Below are positions 7,384 to 13,062 of a stretch of 13,062 nucleotides of DNA, in pieces. This stretch comes from DASYSA01 sp036003885 (GTDB lineage: Bacteria; Acidobacteriota; Blastocatellia; UBA7656). A program made the position numbers and the translations under genes. The notes below the pieces were generated by a model, which had not been told where the DNA came from, did not search any database, and saw only the letters and a list, made by a program, of their open reading frames with translations. The first letter of the stretch is position 1; every line of letters starts with the position of its first letter. Location: the NCBI GenBank assembly GCA_036003885.1, contig DASYSA010000459.1:1-13062 (forward strand), given 5' to 3'.

Positions 7384-7517
7384 AAACTGGTTATAGGCTA
7401 CACCATGGTGAATTTCGGCCCGATGCCCGCTACCTTCAGCGCAATCGTAGGCCAGCGCACGACACACACTGGTCACTCTACGGAACGCTCAGAAGTCCAT
7501 AGCCGCTTTTGGATCCA

Positions 7518-9803
7518 TTACCGATTGAGATCGCTGATTAAGACTATGTCGTGCTGCCAGCCGCCCCGAGTGACGGCCAGGAAATGGCCATCAACGGAAT
7601 AGCCGAAATCAGATAGCTCGTCTTCATCAAAGCTCGCAGTCTCTTCAGGTGGGCCGCCGCTCAAAGATTGTCTGAAAATGACGGCCGGCCCGCCCAGCAT
7701 AGCCGCGTAAAGTAAAGCCTTGCCGTCCGGCGTCCACTTGATGCGGGTCCCTGTAAAGAAAGCCCCGGGAAATTCAATTCTTTTCAAAGGCTGTCCGCCT
7801 TCAACCGACAGGATCAAGATTTCGCATTTTGATTCATTTCTTCCCAGGCAAGCAATCATTTTCCCGTCAGGCGATACTGTAGGCCAGGATGCAATATACC
7901 CTGTAAGCCGCTGCGGTTCGCCGCCGTCAATTGAGACTTTCCACAAATGCCAATCGTCAGTCGTATTGTAAATAACCCACTTCCCATCACGAGAAATTGC
8001 AGGATGATCTTTGGCCGCACCGTTAGTGAGCTGGATTTGATTGCTGCCGTCCAGGTTCATTCGCCAGACTTGAATCGCGCCCGTGCGATTCGATGTGAAT
8101 ACAATGTAGCGGTTGTCGAAAGTGACTTCAGGTGTGCAATTGACCGCAGCGTTAACCGTTAGTTGCCTCTGTTCCGTACCGTCGGGCTGCATAATCCAAA
8201 GGTCACGATTACCGCTGGCTGTTGACGAATAGACGAGTCGTCCGTTCGGCGTCCAGCAAAATTTATCTATCGCCTGTGTGATCTTTTTGAGACTCTTAGG
8301 TTCGCGACTTGAACCTAGCCAAAGGTCGGAGATGCGAGTCGCCTGCGATGCTACGGCCTTGTCTGCCATCGAGGCTACACTGAGGTCCAGGTACGGAGAC
8401 AATTCTTCGGTGATCCGGCTAATCTCCATGCCTGGATACGAGACTCGCCAGAGCTGATTGTTGTCGCCAAGATTCTTTCTCGCAGACATTATCAATACGC
8501 TCTGGTGCGGCAACCAGGCCATCTTCGCAATGCGAAAGAATCTATCGGACGACAATTCTTTTTTCGTTCCATCGGCGACGCTGACTTCAACGATACTCAC
8601 GTCTTGACCGCCGCCCTCTGAATATCCGTATGCGCACATGATTGATCCGCCGTCCTGCGACCACAACGGAGCGTCCAGCTTGTCCGGATAGGTTCCTACC
8701 AACAAAGTGCGTTCAGCCGGGCCGTCAGAGTCCGCAACGATCAAAGAATATTCTGGCTGTCCGTTACGATTTATGGCCTGACGAACAAAGGCAATTTGAC
8801 TATCGTCCGCGGAAATGGAGAAGTTGCCTTCCAGCTTATCAATTATTTTTGTCGGCACGCCGCCGAACAATGAAACACGAACGCGATACAGTGCGGTTGG
8901 GTCGCCCCTGACGAAATAGAGATATTCACCGCTGTTGGCGAATCCCAATCCGGAAATACGATCGGTCGCCGGGACGATTTCGACGTTTGTGTTCGTGGCG
9001 AGCTGTCTGAGCCATATGCTCGACTTCTTCTCGAGTTGGCGTGTATAGGCAATGTGTTTACCGTCGGGCGAGATTGCTACATGCCTGCTCTGGCCGGTTA
9101 CTGTCAGCCTTTCGAGTTTGAGCGGCGACGCCGCCGGAGACTTACCGTCAGCTCGTTTACCCTCACTTAAGCTCCTGTTCGATCCATTTGAGAATTTCCA
9201 AAGGACCAGCCCCAGGCCGGCCAGGACTATCAGCGCTGCGGCTGTGAGGGCAATAACTCCCCTTCTAACACCTCTTGAAGCTGTGACAGCGGCGGTTACC
9301 ACGCCGATATTCTCTTCAGGCGGAGAGAATCGATTAATGCCTGCGGTATCAATGACTGGTCCGGACTCCTGGGCTTCTATCTGGCGGATGAGTTCATTGA
9401 CGGTATCTGGTGACAGGGCATCGGAGGTTTCAAAAGTGGGGGACCTTTGGCCGTCCGCCTGGCTATCCTCGCTCAAGACAGCTTCTACATCTGCGATGAA
9501 GCGATAACCGCGGCGCGCTACTGTTCCGATGTAACGGGGATCGCGAGCGTCGTCACTGAGAGACTTTCTCAGTTGTTGAATATTGACAGTTAAGTTTCCT
9601 TCTTCAACGAAAGAGTCGGGCCATAGCCGCCTCATCAACTCTTCCTTTTCGACAATCTTTCCGCTGTTCTCGATCAGAATCAGGAGGGTGTCAAAGACCT
9701 TCGGGGTGAGAGCTACGAGCTTGCCTCCGCGCAACAGGACTCGCTGATCAGTATCAAGAGTGAAATCTCCGAACCGATAGAAGCGGTTGATGAGCAAAGA
9801 CAT
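7518..9803 (-). CDS. Winged-helix regulator with one TM helix and PD40 (TolB-like) beta-propeller
   Basis: Encodes 761 aa. Residues 8-105 are an OmpR/PhoB-type winged helix: YRFGDFTLDTDQRVLLRGG, LTPKVFDTLLILIENSGKIV, LWPDSFVEEGNLTVNIQQLR, and GYRFIADV at the wing. A polar linker (106-180) leads to one transmembrane helix at about 182-204 (IALTAAALIVLAGLGLVLW). Residues about 230-761 are a periplasmic propeller of PD40/WD40-like blades with recurring SPDGK, RDLWIMQPDGT, TSNRTGAIQVWRMNLDGSN and SRDGKWVIY motifs. The layout is CadC/ToxR-like: cytosolic DNA binding, membrane anchor, extracytoplasmic sensor, without a phosphoreceiver. It is a one-component membrane regulator, a type abundant in Acidobacteriota. 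Tandem 11-bp repeats abut its start, suggesting autoregulation. It is on the same strand as the CHAT operon but 308 bp away, so a functional link is only possible. Confidence 0.92.
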   Translation of the reverse strand: MSLLINRFYRFGDFTLDTDQRVLLRGGKLVALTPKVFDTLLILIENSGKIVEKEELMRRLWPDSFVEEGNLTVNIQQLRKSLSDDARDPRYIGTVARRGYRFIADVEAVLSEDSQADGQRSPTFETSDALSPDTVNELIRQIEAQESGPVIDTAGINRFSPPEENIGVVTAAVTASRGVRRGVIALTAAALIVLAGLGLVLWKFSNGSNRSLSEGKRADGKSPAASPLKLERLTVTGQSRHVAISPDGKHIAYTRQLEKKSSIWLRQLATNTNVEIVPATDRISGLGFANSGEYLYFVRGDPTALYRVRVSLFGGVPTKIIDKLEGNFSISADDSQIAFVRQAINRNGQPEYSLIVADSDGPAERTLLVGTYPDKLDAPLWSQDGGSIMCAYGYSEGGGQDVSIVEVSVADGTKKELSSDRFFRIAKMAWLPHQSVLIMSARKNLGDNNQLWRVSYPGMEISRITEELSPYLDLSVASMADKAVASQATRISDLWLGSSREPKSLKKITQAIDKFCWTPNGRLVYSSTASGNRDLWIMQPDGTEQRQLTVNAAVNCTPEVTFDNRYIVFTSNRTGAIQVWRMNLDGSNQIQLTNGAAKDHPAISRDGKWVIYNTTDDWHLWKVSIDGGEPQRLTGYIASWPTVSPDGKMIACLGRNESKCEILILSVEGGQPLKRIEFPGAFFTGTRIKWTPDGKALLYAAMLGGPAVIFRQSLSGGPPEETASFDEDELSDFGYSVDGHFLAVTRGGWQHDIVLISDLNR

Positions 9804-9805
9804 AA

Positions 9806-9838
9806 CTGCTCTTAGAACTTTTTTACAATCTTCTTACA
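9806..9838 (-). promoter_or_regulatory. Three tandem 11-bp direct repeats upstream of the winged-helix regulator
   Basis: Reading the minus strand, TGTAAGAAGAT (9838-9828), TGTAAAAAAGT (9827-9817) and TCTAAGAGCAG (9816-9806) follow each other without gaps and end 2 nt before the ATG. Known: PhoB/OmpR-type winged helices bind head-to-tail direct repeats at 11-bp spacing. This makes a self-binding site likely. The position over the ribosome binding region suggests repression. Confidence 0.55.
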
Positions 9839-9840
9839 GA

Positions 9841-9850
9841 TCCTTAAGGA
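9841..9850. repeat. 10-bp perfect palindrome TCCTTAAGGA
   Basis: A self-complementary 10-mer lies 2 bp upstream of the tandem 11-bp units, in the divergent intergenic region. It may belong to the same control region. A 10-bp palindrome alone is weak evidence. Confidence 0.3.
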
Positions 9851-9866
9851 CTTTCCAATGCCGCTT

Positions 9867-9907
9867 TGTGTAGTTTGCACTGCGAAGCCCGGCTACACAG
9901 ACCGGGC
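9867..9907. repeat. Two overlapping inverted repeats in the divergent intergenic region
   Basis: TGTGTAG (9867-9873) pairs with CTACACA (9893-9899), and GCCCGG (9887-9892) pairs with CCGGGC (9902-9907). The second arm of the first repeat is the loop of the second, so the two hairpins exclude each other. No T-run follows, so a simple terminator is not supported. Confidence 0.35.
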
Positions 9908-9963
9908 CGAATTCTAGCAGCAGCATTCCGTTGACGGCAATTCAAATTGCGCGCATCTGCGGA

Positions 9964-9991
9964 AAATGCGATTTGCGAAATGCGACATGCG
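9964..9991. repeat. 14-bp tandem direct repeat upstream of the DUF3455 gene
   Basis: AAATGCGATTTGCG (9964-9977) is followed directly by AAATGCGACATGCG (9978-9991), 12 of 14 positions identical. It lies 52 bp before the start codon at 10043, in the expected promoter region, and could be a regulator binding site for the plus-strand unit. Confidence 0.4.
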
Positions 9992-10042
9992 CGAATAACC
10001 GAATACTCGACCAGATTCAAACATAAGGAGAAAAATAAATTT

Positions 10043-10600
10043 ATGTATCGCAAGAGACTGAAACGAGCCATTGGGCTTGTCGTTTTGATAACAATCGCTG
10101 GGCTCCTGCCCACTTCTATCCCGGCCGCACGGGCGGCCGACAACAACCATGAGCCGGACTTACCTTCCCCTCTCTGCGACCGTTTACAGGTACCGCCGGG
10201 AAATAAAGTGGCCTTCCATGTGTACGCGCTGGGCGTGCAGATTTACAGATGGAACGGCACCTCTTGGGTGCTTGTAGCGCCATTGGCGATGTTGTTCGCC
10301 GACGCCAACTATTCCGGGAAAGTCGGCATTCACTACGCCGGCCCCACCTGGGAGAGCAATAGTGGCAGCAAAGTGGTCGCCACTCGTCTGGAAGTCTGCT
10401 CTCCGGAACCGACCGCCATTCCCTGGTTGAAGCTCCAGACGGTCTCGACCGAAGGCCCCGGCATTTTCAGCTCGGTGACCTACATTCAGCGGGTCAATAC
10501 CACGGGCGGCTTAGCTCCCACTGCTCCCGCATCAGCCATCGACGCCGTGGTAGAGGTGCCTTACACCGCAGAGTATTACTTCTACCGCGCGGAGGACTGA
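10043..10600 (+). CDS. DUF3455 family secreted protein
   Basis: Encodes 185 aa. ATG 10043 is chosen because AAGGAG (10025-10030) precedes it and a classic signal peptide follows at once: basic MYRKRLKR, apolar 9-22, probable cleavage near residue 31 (ARA-AD). Mature-protein hallmarks of DUF3455 appear in order: VPPGNKVAFHVYALGVQIYR (50-69), VAPLAMLFADA (78-88), VGIHYAGPTWE (94-104), GSKVVAT (108-114), AIPWLKL (125-131), VTYIQRVNTTGG (145-156) and VPYTAEYYFYRAED (172-185). Two cysteines (45 and 119) could form a disulphide. The family has no established function; it is an exported beta-rich domain found in many soil bacteria. The length is complete for the family. It is followed after 31 bp by the haem-protein gene, with which it shares a similar leader. 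Confidence 0.9.
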   Translation: MYRKRLKRAIGLVVLITIAGLLPTSIPAARAADNNHEPDLPSPLCDRLQVPPGNKVAFHVYALGVQIYRWNGTSWVLVAPLAMLFADANYSGKVGIHYAGPTWESNSGSKVVATRLEVCSPEPTAIPWLKLQTVSTEGPGIFSSVTYIQRVNTTGGLAPTAPASAIDAVVEVPYTAEYYFYRAED

Positions 10601-10631
10601 TTCGAATTCAAATACAAAGGAGAAAAGTTTT

Positions 10632-11165
10632 ATGCGCTATATGAAATGCATCATCTGTCTTGTCGTTCTGCTCACCGTCGCCGGGGTCGCCGGCTTCGGA
10701 CGCGCCAACAACTCCCCCTCTCAGGAGGAAATTGCTTTCGCCAAGACCACAAGCGATCTCCTGACCAATGAGGTGTTCGCTGCGCTGCTCAAGGAGTTCG
10801 GCGAGACCACCCCAGAAAACGTAGAGCAGGGTAAGCATGCAATCTCGCTGATATTCAACAACGCGAACAGGGATATCAGGCTGATCGGCGTCTTTCCTCC
10901 GCTCCAGGGTGGGCTCAACGACCTTCCCAGCGACTCGTTCGAGCGGGGGTCGCTGGCCAAAGCGCTCCAGGGCGATGGCAACACGTCCGTCGAGCGTGTA
11001 GGCGATCGCTGGTTCTATCGAACCTCAATCGCTCTCAGCAACGCGATTCACCCGAGTTGCGTGGCCTGCCATACGAACTTCACCCCCCAGTTCTTCGAGC
11101 AGACGCATAACGAAGGGGAGTGGGTGGGCGCGCTCACGCTACGGGTGCCGATCGACACGGACTAA
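10632..11165 (+). CDS. Tll0287-like (DUF3365) haem-binding secreted protein
   Basis: Encodes 177 aa. AAGGAG (10617-10622) lies 9 nt before the ATG. The signal peptide covers about residues 1-25 (apolar CIICLVVLLTVAGVAGFG, then RA). One CxxCH c-type haem motif, CVACH, is at 143-147 in the context NAIHPSCVACHTNF. Upstream, DIRLIGVFPP (81-90) and DRWFYRTSIAL (125-135) fit the Tll0287-like/DUF3365 domain, which often precedes or acts as a haem or redox sensor and can also stand alone as a periplasmic cytochrome-like protein. The C-terminal strand VGALTLRVPID (165-175) closes the domain. It stands alone here, without a kinase or cyclase output. Maturation would need the cytochrome c assembly machinery. 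The role is probably extracytoplasmic electron transfer or sensing; the partner is not visible. Confidence 0.87.
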   Translation: MRYMKCIICLVVLLTVAGVAGFGRANNSPSQEEIAFAKTTSDLLTNEVFAALLKEFGETTPENVEQGKHAISLIFNNANRDIRLIGVFPPLQGGLNDLPSDSFERGSLAKALQGDGNTSVERVGDRWFYRTSIALSNAIHPSCVACHTNFTPQFFEQTHNEGEWVGALTLRVPIDTD

Positions 11166-11175
11166 TCATCCGTCG

Positions 11176-11181
11176 AAGGAG
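11176..11181 (+). promoter_or_regulatory. Ribosome binding site for the GTG-started ORF
   Basis: AAGGAG is followed by a 6-nt spacer and GTG at 11188, which places a translation start there despite the rarer start codon. Confidence 0.5.
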
Positions 11182-11187
11182 AACTTT

Positions 11188-11511
11188 GTGAGATCTCAAC
11201 AACTCATTCGCGTAGCGGCATGCGCGACCATCATGACCCTGTGCGTCGCCTGCGCGGGATTCTTCCCGGGGCAACCGGTAGCCGGGCAGGACACCTCGGA
11301 ATCATCTGCCGTCGCCCGTCAGCACCGATCCCCCTCGGTGAGATGGGTGCCGGGTTTCAGCATTCTTCATCAGCTTGAATATTGCTTGTCTCAACGCTTC
11401 GGACTCTATTGGTTTCTTCCGGGCTGCTGGCTGTGTGATCAGGACCCGGCAGAAATCAACAATCAGGTCCCGTGTGCCGGCAGACTCGACATTCCACTGA
11501 CTGACGAATGA
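11188..11511 (+). CDS. Small putative secreted protein, possibly truncated or degenerate
   Basis: Encodes 107 aa from GTG 11188, with a good Shine-Dalgarno 22 bp after the preceding gene, so it looks like the third gene of the plus-strand unit. The N-terminus is an export signal: basic start, apolar 9-26 (VAACATIMTLCVACAGFF), with Cys22 as a poor lipobox candidate or cleavage near VAG-QD at 33. After about residue 45 the sequence is low in recognisable order, with several Cys and Trp residues (FLPGCWLCDQ), and matches no family I know. It may be the 5' part of an exported protein whose 3' part was replaced or frameshifted, or a lineage-specific small protein. The initiation signals are convincing; the reading of the second half is not. 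Confidence 0.45.
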   Translation: MRSQQLIRVAACATIMTLCVACAGFFPGQPVAGQDTSESSAVARQHRSPSVRWVPGFSILHQLEYCLSQRFGLYWFLPGCWLCDQDPAEINNQVPCAGRLDIPLTDE

Positions 11512-11665
11512 TGGGCGGACCAGCGATAGACATCGTCCGGGGCAACGCCCTCGGACACGCCGATCTGTCAGCGCGCCATCTCGCACCCGGAGGCACTGCC
11601 AGGTCGGCTTTCAAACACCACGACCAGGGTCGTCGTAATAAGCCTATTTTTGGAGGAATAGCTCA

Positions 11666-12469
11666 ATGTTAGATACGGCAGAACAATCTATGCTCGCTCG
11701 AATAACAGCTTTCGTCTACGGGCTTGTTTGCTATCTCGTGTTCTTCGGAACCTTCCTGTATGCGATCGGTTTTATCGGCAATCTCGTAGTCCCCAGATCG
11801 ATCGGTTCGGGACCGGAGGCGGAGCTCGCCCCGGCTCTGCTCATTAACGCCGGCTTGCTTGGGCTGTTCGCGGTCCAGCACAGCCTTATGGCTCGAGAGT
11901 GGTTCAAACGCGCCTGGACCCGCGTCATCCCCGAACCGGCCGAGCGGAGTACCTACGTGCTGTTCTCCAGCCTGCTGCTCTTGCTCCTCTTCTGGCAATG
12001 GCGGCCAATGGGCATGATGATTTGGAATGTGGAGAACCCGATGGGCCGTATCGGGCTGCGAGCGCTCTACGCAATGGGATGGCTTACGGTGCTGGGTAGC
12101 ACGTTCTTGATCAACCACTTCGATCTTTTCGGACTCAGGCAGGTCTACTTCAATCTGGTTGGCCGGCCGTATTCGCCGCTGGGATTCAGAACGCCGGGAC
12201 CTTACCGGTACGTCCGCCATCCATTGTATTTTGGCTGGTTGCTCGTATTCTGGTCGGCGCCGACGATGACGGCAGCCCATCTGGTATTTGCGCTGGCGAC
12301 GACCGCCTACATCCTGGTGGCTATTCAATTCGAGGAGAGAGATCTGATCCGCTTCTATGGCGACGCATACCGCAGGTATCGGAAGCAAGTGCCGATGATC
12401 ATGCCGTTGCGCCTTGGCAAGGACAAATCACCGGCTAAGACTGTAGACGTAAGAGCCAAACTCATGTAG
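11666..12469 (+). CDS. mddA: NnrU/isoprenylcysteine methyltransferase-like membrane protein, probable methanethiol S-methyltransferase
   Basis: Encodes 267 aa, an integral membrane protein with about six apolar helices (15-40, 57-73, 96-113, 131-150, 186-200, 203-221). GGAGGA (11652-11657) lies 8 nt before the ATG. The C-terminal half has the ICMT-type SAM site: GPYRYVRHPLYFGWL (178-192) and FEERDLIRFYGDAYRRYRK (222-240), followed by VPMIMP. The segment FWSAPTMTAAHLVFALATTA (195-214) between them is of the kind I associate with MddA, which methylates methanethiol to dimethyl sulphide with S-adenosylmethionine. Length fits that family. The wider family also includes NnrU and protein or lipid methyltransferases, so the substrate assignment is an inference. 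It is separated by 154 bp from the preceding ORF and is probably transcribed separately or read through. Confidence 0.8.
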   Translation: MLDTAEQSMLARITAFVYGLVCYLVFFGTFLYAIGFIGNLVVPRSIGSGPEAELAPALLINAGLLGLFAVQHSLMAREWFKRAWTRVIPEPAERSTYVLFSSLLLLLLFWQWRPMGMMIWNVENPMGRIGLRALYAMGWLTVLGSTFLINHFDLFGLRQVYFNLVGRPYSPLGFRTPGPYRYVRHPLYFGWLLVFWSAPTMTAAHLVFALATTAYILVAIQFEERDLIRFYGDAYRRYRKQVPMIMPLRLGKDKSPAKTVDVRAKLM

Positions 12470-12500
12470 TCAAGGCGGTCACAGGGGGCGACTCTCACTG

Positions 12501-12632
12501 TTGCGACGGTTCACGCGCCTGATCGACATGCTCGGCTGGATGTGCACGGCCCAGTTCATCGTCGTATCGCTCCCGCTCATGCTGATAGCGGCGTTGTCAG
12601 CGAGACGGAACGCCCTCTGTAACCTCCCGTGA
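12501..12632 (+). CDS. Possible small membrane peptide
   Basis: An open frame of 43 codons starts at TTG 12501. A purine-rich GGGGGCGA lies 9 nt upstream, and the frame contains an apolar stretch (AQFIVVSLPLMLIAALSA) after a basic N-terminus (RRFTR). It ends inside the 3' end of the convergent receiver gene. It could be a real microprotein, a remnant of a membrane gene, or chance. No family is recognised and the start codon is weak. Confidence 0.2.
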   Translation: MRRFTRLIDMLGWMCTAQFIVVSLPLMLIAALSARRNALCNLP

Positions 12633-13062
12633 AGCGAGGCGTCCAATGATATCGAAGAGTTCCGCAGAATGTATCGGCTTGGAAAGGTAAGCGTCCATAC
12701 CAGCGGCGATGCAGAGTTCCTGATCTCCCTTCATCGCATGCGCCGTAAGAGCGATGATCGGGAGGTGTCCACCGATTGCCGCCTCCTTCTGGCGAATGAC
12801 AGCAGTAACTTCGAATCCATTCAGCTCGGGCATCTGTACATCCATCAGAACGAGTTCGAAGCGGTGATGGTCTAGAAGTTTTAGAGCCTCTCTCCCATCG
12901 CGGGCGACCACAACCGAGTGACCTCGCTTCTCAAGCAATCTCACTATCAGCAGCTGGTTAACCGCATTATCTTCTGCAAGGAGGATATGTAACCGACGGT
13001 CGAGATCCGGCAAAGGAGGATCTTCTTGCTGAGCTGGAATTGATGTGATTTCCGCGGCATGC
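12597..13062 (-). CDS. C-terminal receiver domain of a probable hybrid histidine kinase, 5' end beyond window
   Basis: The frame is open from the right edge (13062), so the gene is cut at its N-terminus. The visible 154 residues are a short Pro/Gln/Glu-rich linker followed by one complete REC domain: HILLAEDNAVNQ with acidic pair residues, FELVLMDVQMPELNG with the phospho-acceptor Asp at about 12840-12842, PIIALTAHAMKG with the switch Thr, and MDAYLSKPI with the conserved Lys. The AEDN-VNQ start, LMDVQMP and TAHAMKGD are typical of receivers appended to hybrid sensor kinases, in contrast to stand-alone regulators. No output domain follows. It would receive phosphate from its own or a partner kinase core. 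A stand-alone protein from TTG 13013 is unlikely because the frame continues upstream without a stop and with linker-like composition. Confidence 0.88.
   Translation of the reverse strand, partial: HAAEITSIPAQQEDPPLPDLDRRLHILLAEDNAVNQLLIVRLLEKRGHSVVVARDGREALKLLDHHRFELVLMDVQMPELNGFEVTAVIRQKEAAIGGHLPIIALTAHAMKGDQELCIAAGMDAYLSKPIHSAELFDIIGRLASREVTEGVPSR

Larger units (their letters stand above)
7210..7517. other. 308-bp intergenic/leader region upstream of the CHAT/FHIPEP operon
   Basis: No convincing gene is seen. The part nearer the operon (about 7300-7400) is AT-richer than its flanks and holds the candidate promoter and a palindrome. The part at 7400-7517 holds only a short shadow frame and no clear terminator for the minus-strand regulator that ends at 7518. 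Confidence 0.6.

Noticed and set aside
9931..9960. TTGACG at 9931 as a -35 box for the plus-strand genes
   Set aside because: No acceptable -10 hexamer lies 16-18 bp downstream.
9964..9991. CRISPR or integron-type repeat
   Set aside because: Only two adjacent 14-bp units with no spacers and no cas or integrase genes.
9947..10042. Upstream TTG start (9947) for the DUF3455 protein
   Set aside because: It would put 32 hydrophilic residues before a normal signal peptide and read through the AAGGAG ribosome binding site.
11302..11586. 94-aa minus-strand frame with a receiver-like KPIESEAL segment as a real gene
   Set aside because: The rest of the frame has no receiver core or phospho-Asp motif and no good start signal. 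It is kept only as a low-interest note.
11623..11655. Inverted repeat ACGACC-AG-GGTCGT followed at a distance by TATTTTT as a terminator
   Set aside because: The loop is too small and the T-run is separated by more than ten bases from the stem; it abuts the next gene's ribosome binding site.
11669..12388. 239-aa minus-strand open frame opposite the methyltransferase
   Set aside because: It is antisense to a membrane enzyme with clear motifs. It lacks motifs and is Gln/Arg/Glu-rich, as expected for a mirror of apolar codons.
12597..13013. Stand-alone CheY-like response regulator starting at TTG 13013
   Set aside because: The frame continues without a stop to the window edge with linker-like residues, so it is the C-terminus of a larger protein.

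Overview
The window looks like a chromosomal segment of an Acidobacteriota-type soil bacterium, possibly from the Blastocatellia side. This is an inference from gene content: a PhoB-type winged-helix/TM/PD40-propeller regulator, a DUF3455 secreted protein, a Tll0287-like haem protein, a membrane methyltransferase and a hybrid-kinase receiver. No rRNA, tRNA, IS element, CRISPR array or integrase was seen.

Left half (1-7209, minus strand): four tightly packed genes read right to left as one probable operon. They are an uncharacterised 360-aa protein (6127-7209), a CHAT (caspase-HetF-associated-with-TPR) protease with C-terminal double zinc ribbons (4595-6097), a 1027-aa TPR protein (1500-4583), and a long reading frame that runs off the left edge (1-1513). 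The main observation is that the C-terminal third of the TPR protein and the C-terminal part of the edge gene both resemble the soluble cytoplasmic domain of FHIPEP proteins, the FlhA/SctV export gates of flagella and type III secretion. Neither protein has the membrane half of FlhA/SctV, and no other secretion gene is in view. The operon therefore pairs a caspase-like protease with two export-gate-derived domains, one fused to a TPR array. This could be an undescribed protease-activation or scaffold system, possibly in stress response or immunity. The function is inferred.

Middle (7210-10042): a 308-bp leader/intergenic region carries a candidate promoter, a 15-bp palindrome and a 7-bp hairpin ahead of the operon. 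It is followed by the minus-strand winged-helix/PD40 regulator (7518-9803). Three tandem 11-bp units abut that gene's start codon, which suggests autoregulation.

Right half (10043-13062): on the plus strand come a DUF3455 secreted protein, a Tll0287-like (DUF3365) haem-binding secreted protein, a short secreted or degenerate ORF, and an NnrU/isoprenylcysteine-methyltransferase-like integral membrane protein resembling methanethiol S-methyltransferase MddA. The first three have strong Shine-Dalgarno sites and exported N-termini and probably form one transcription unit. A possible 43-aa membrane peptide overlaps the convergent end of a gene entering from the right edge, whose visible part is a C-terminal receiver domain of a probable hybrid histidine kinase.
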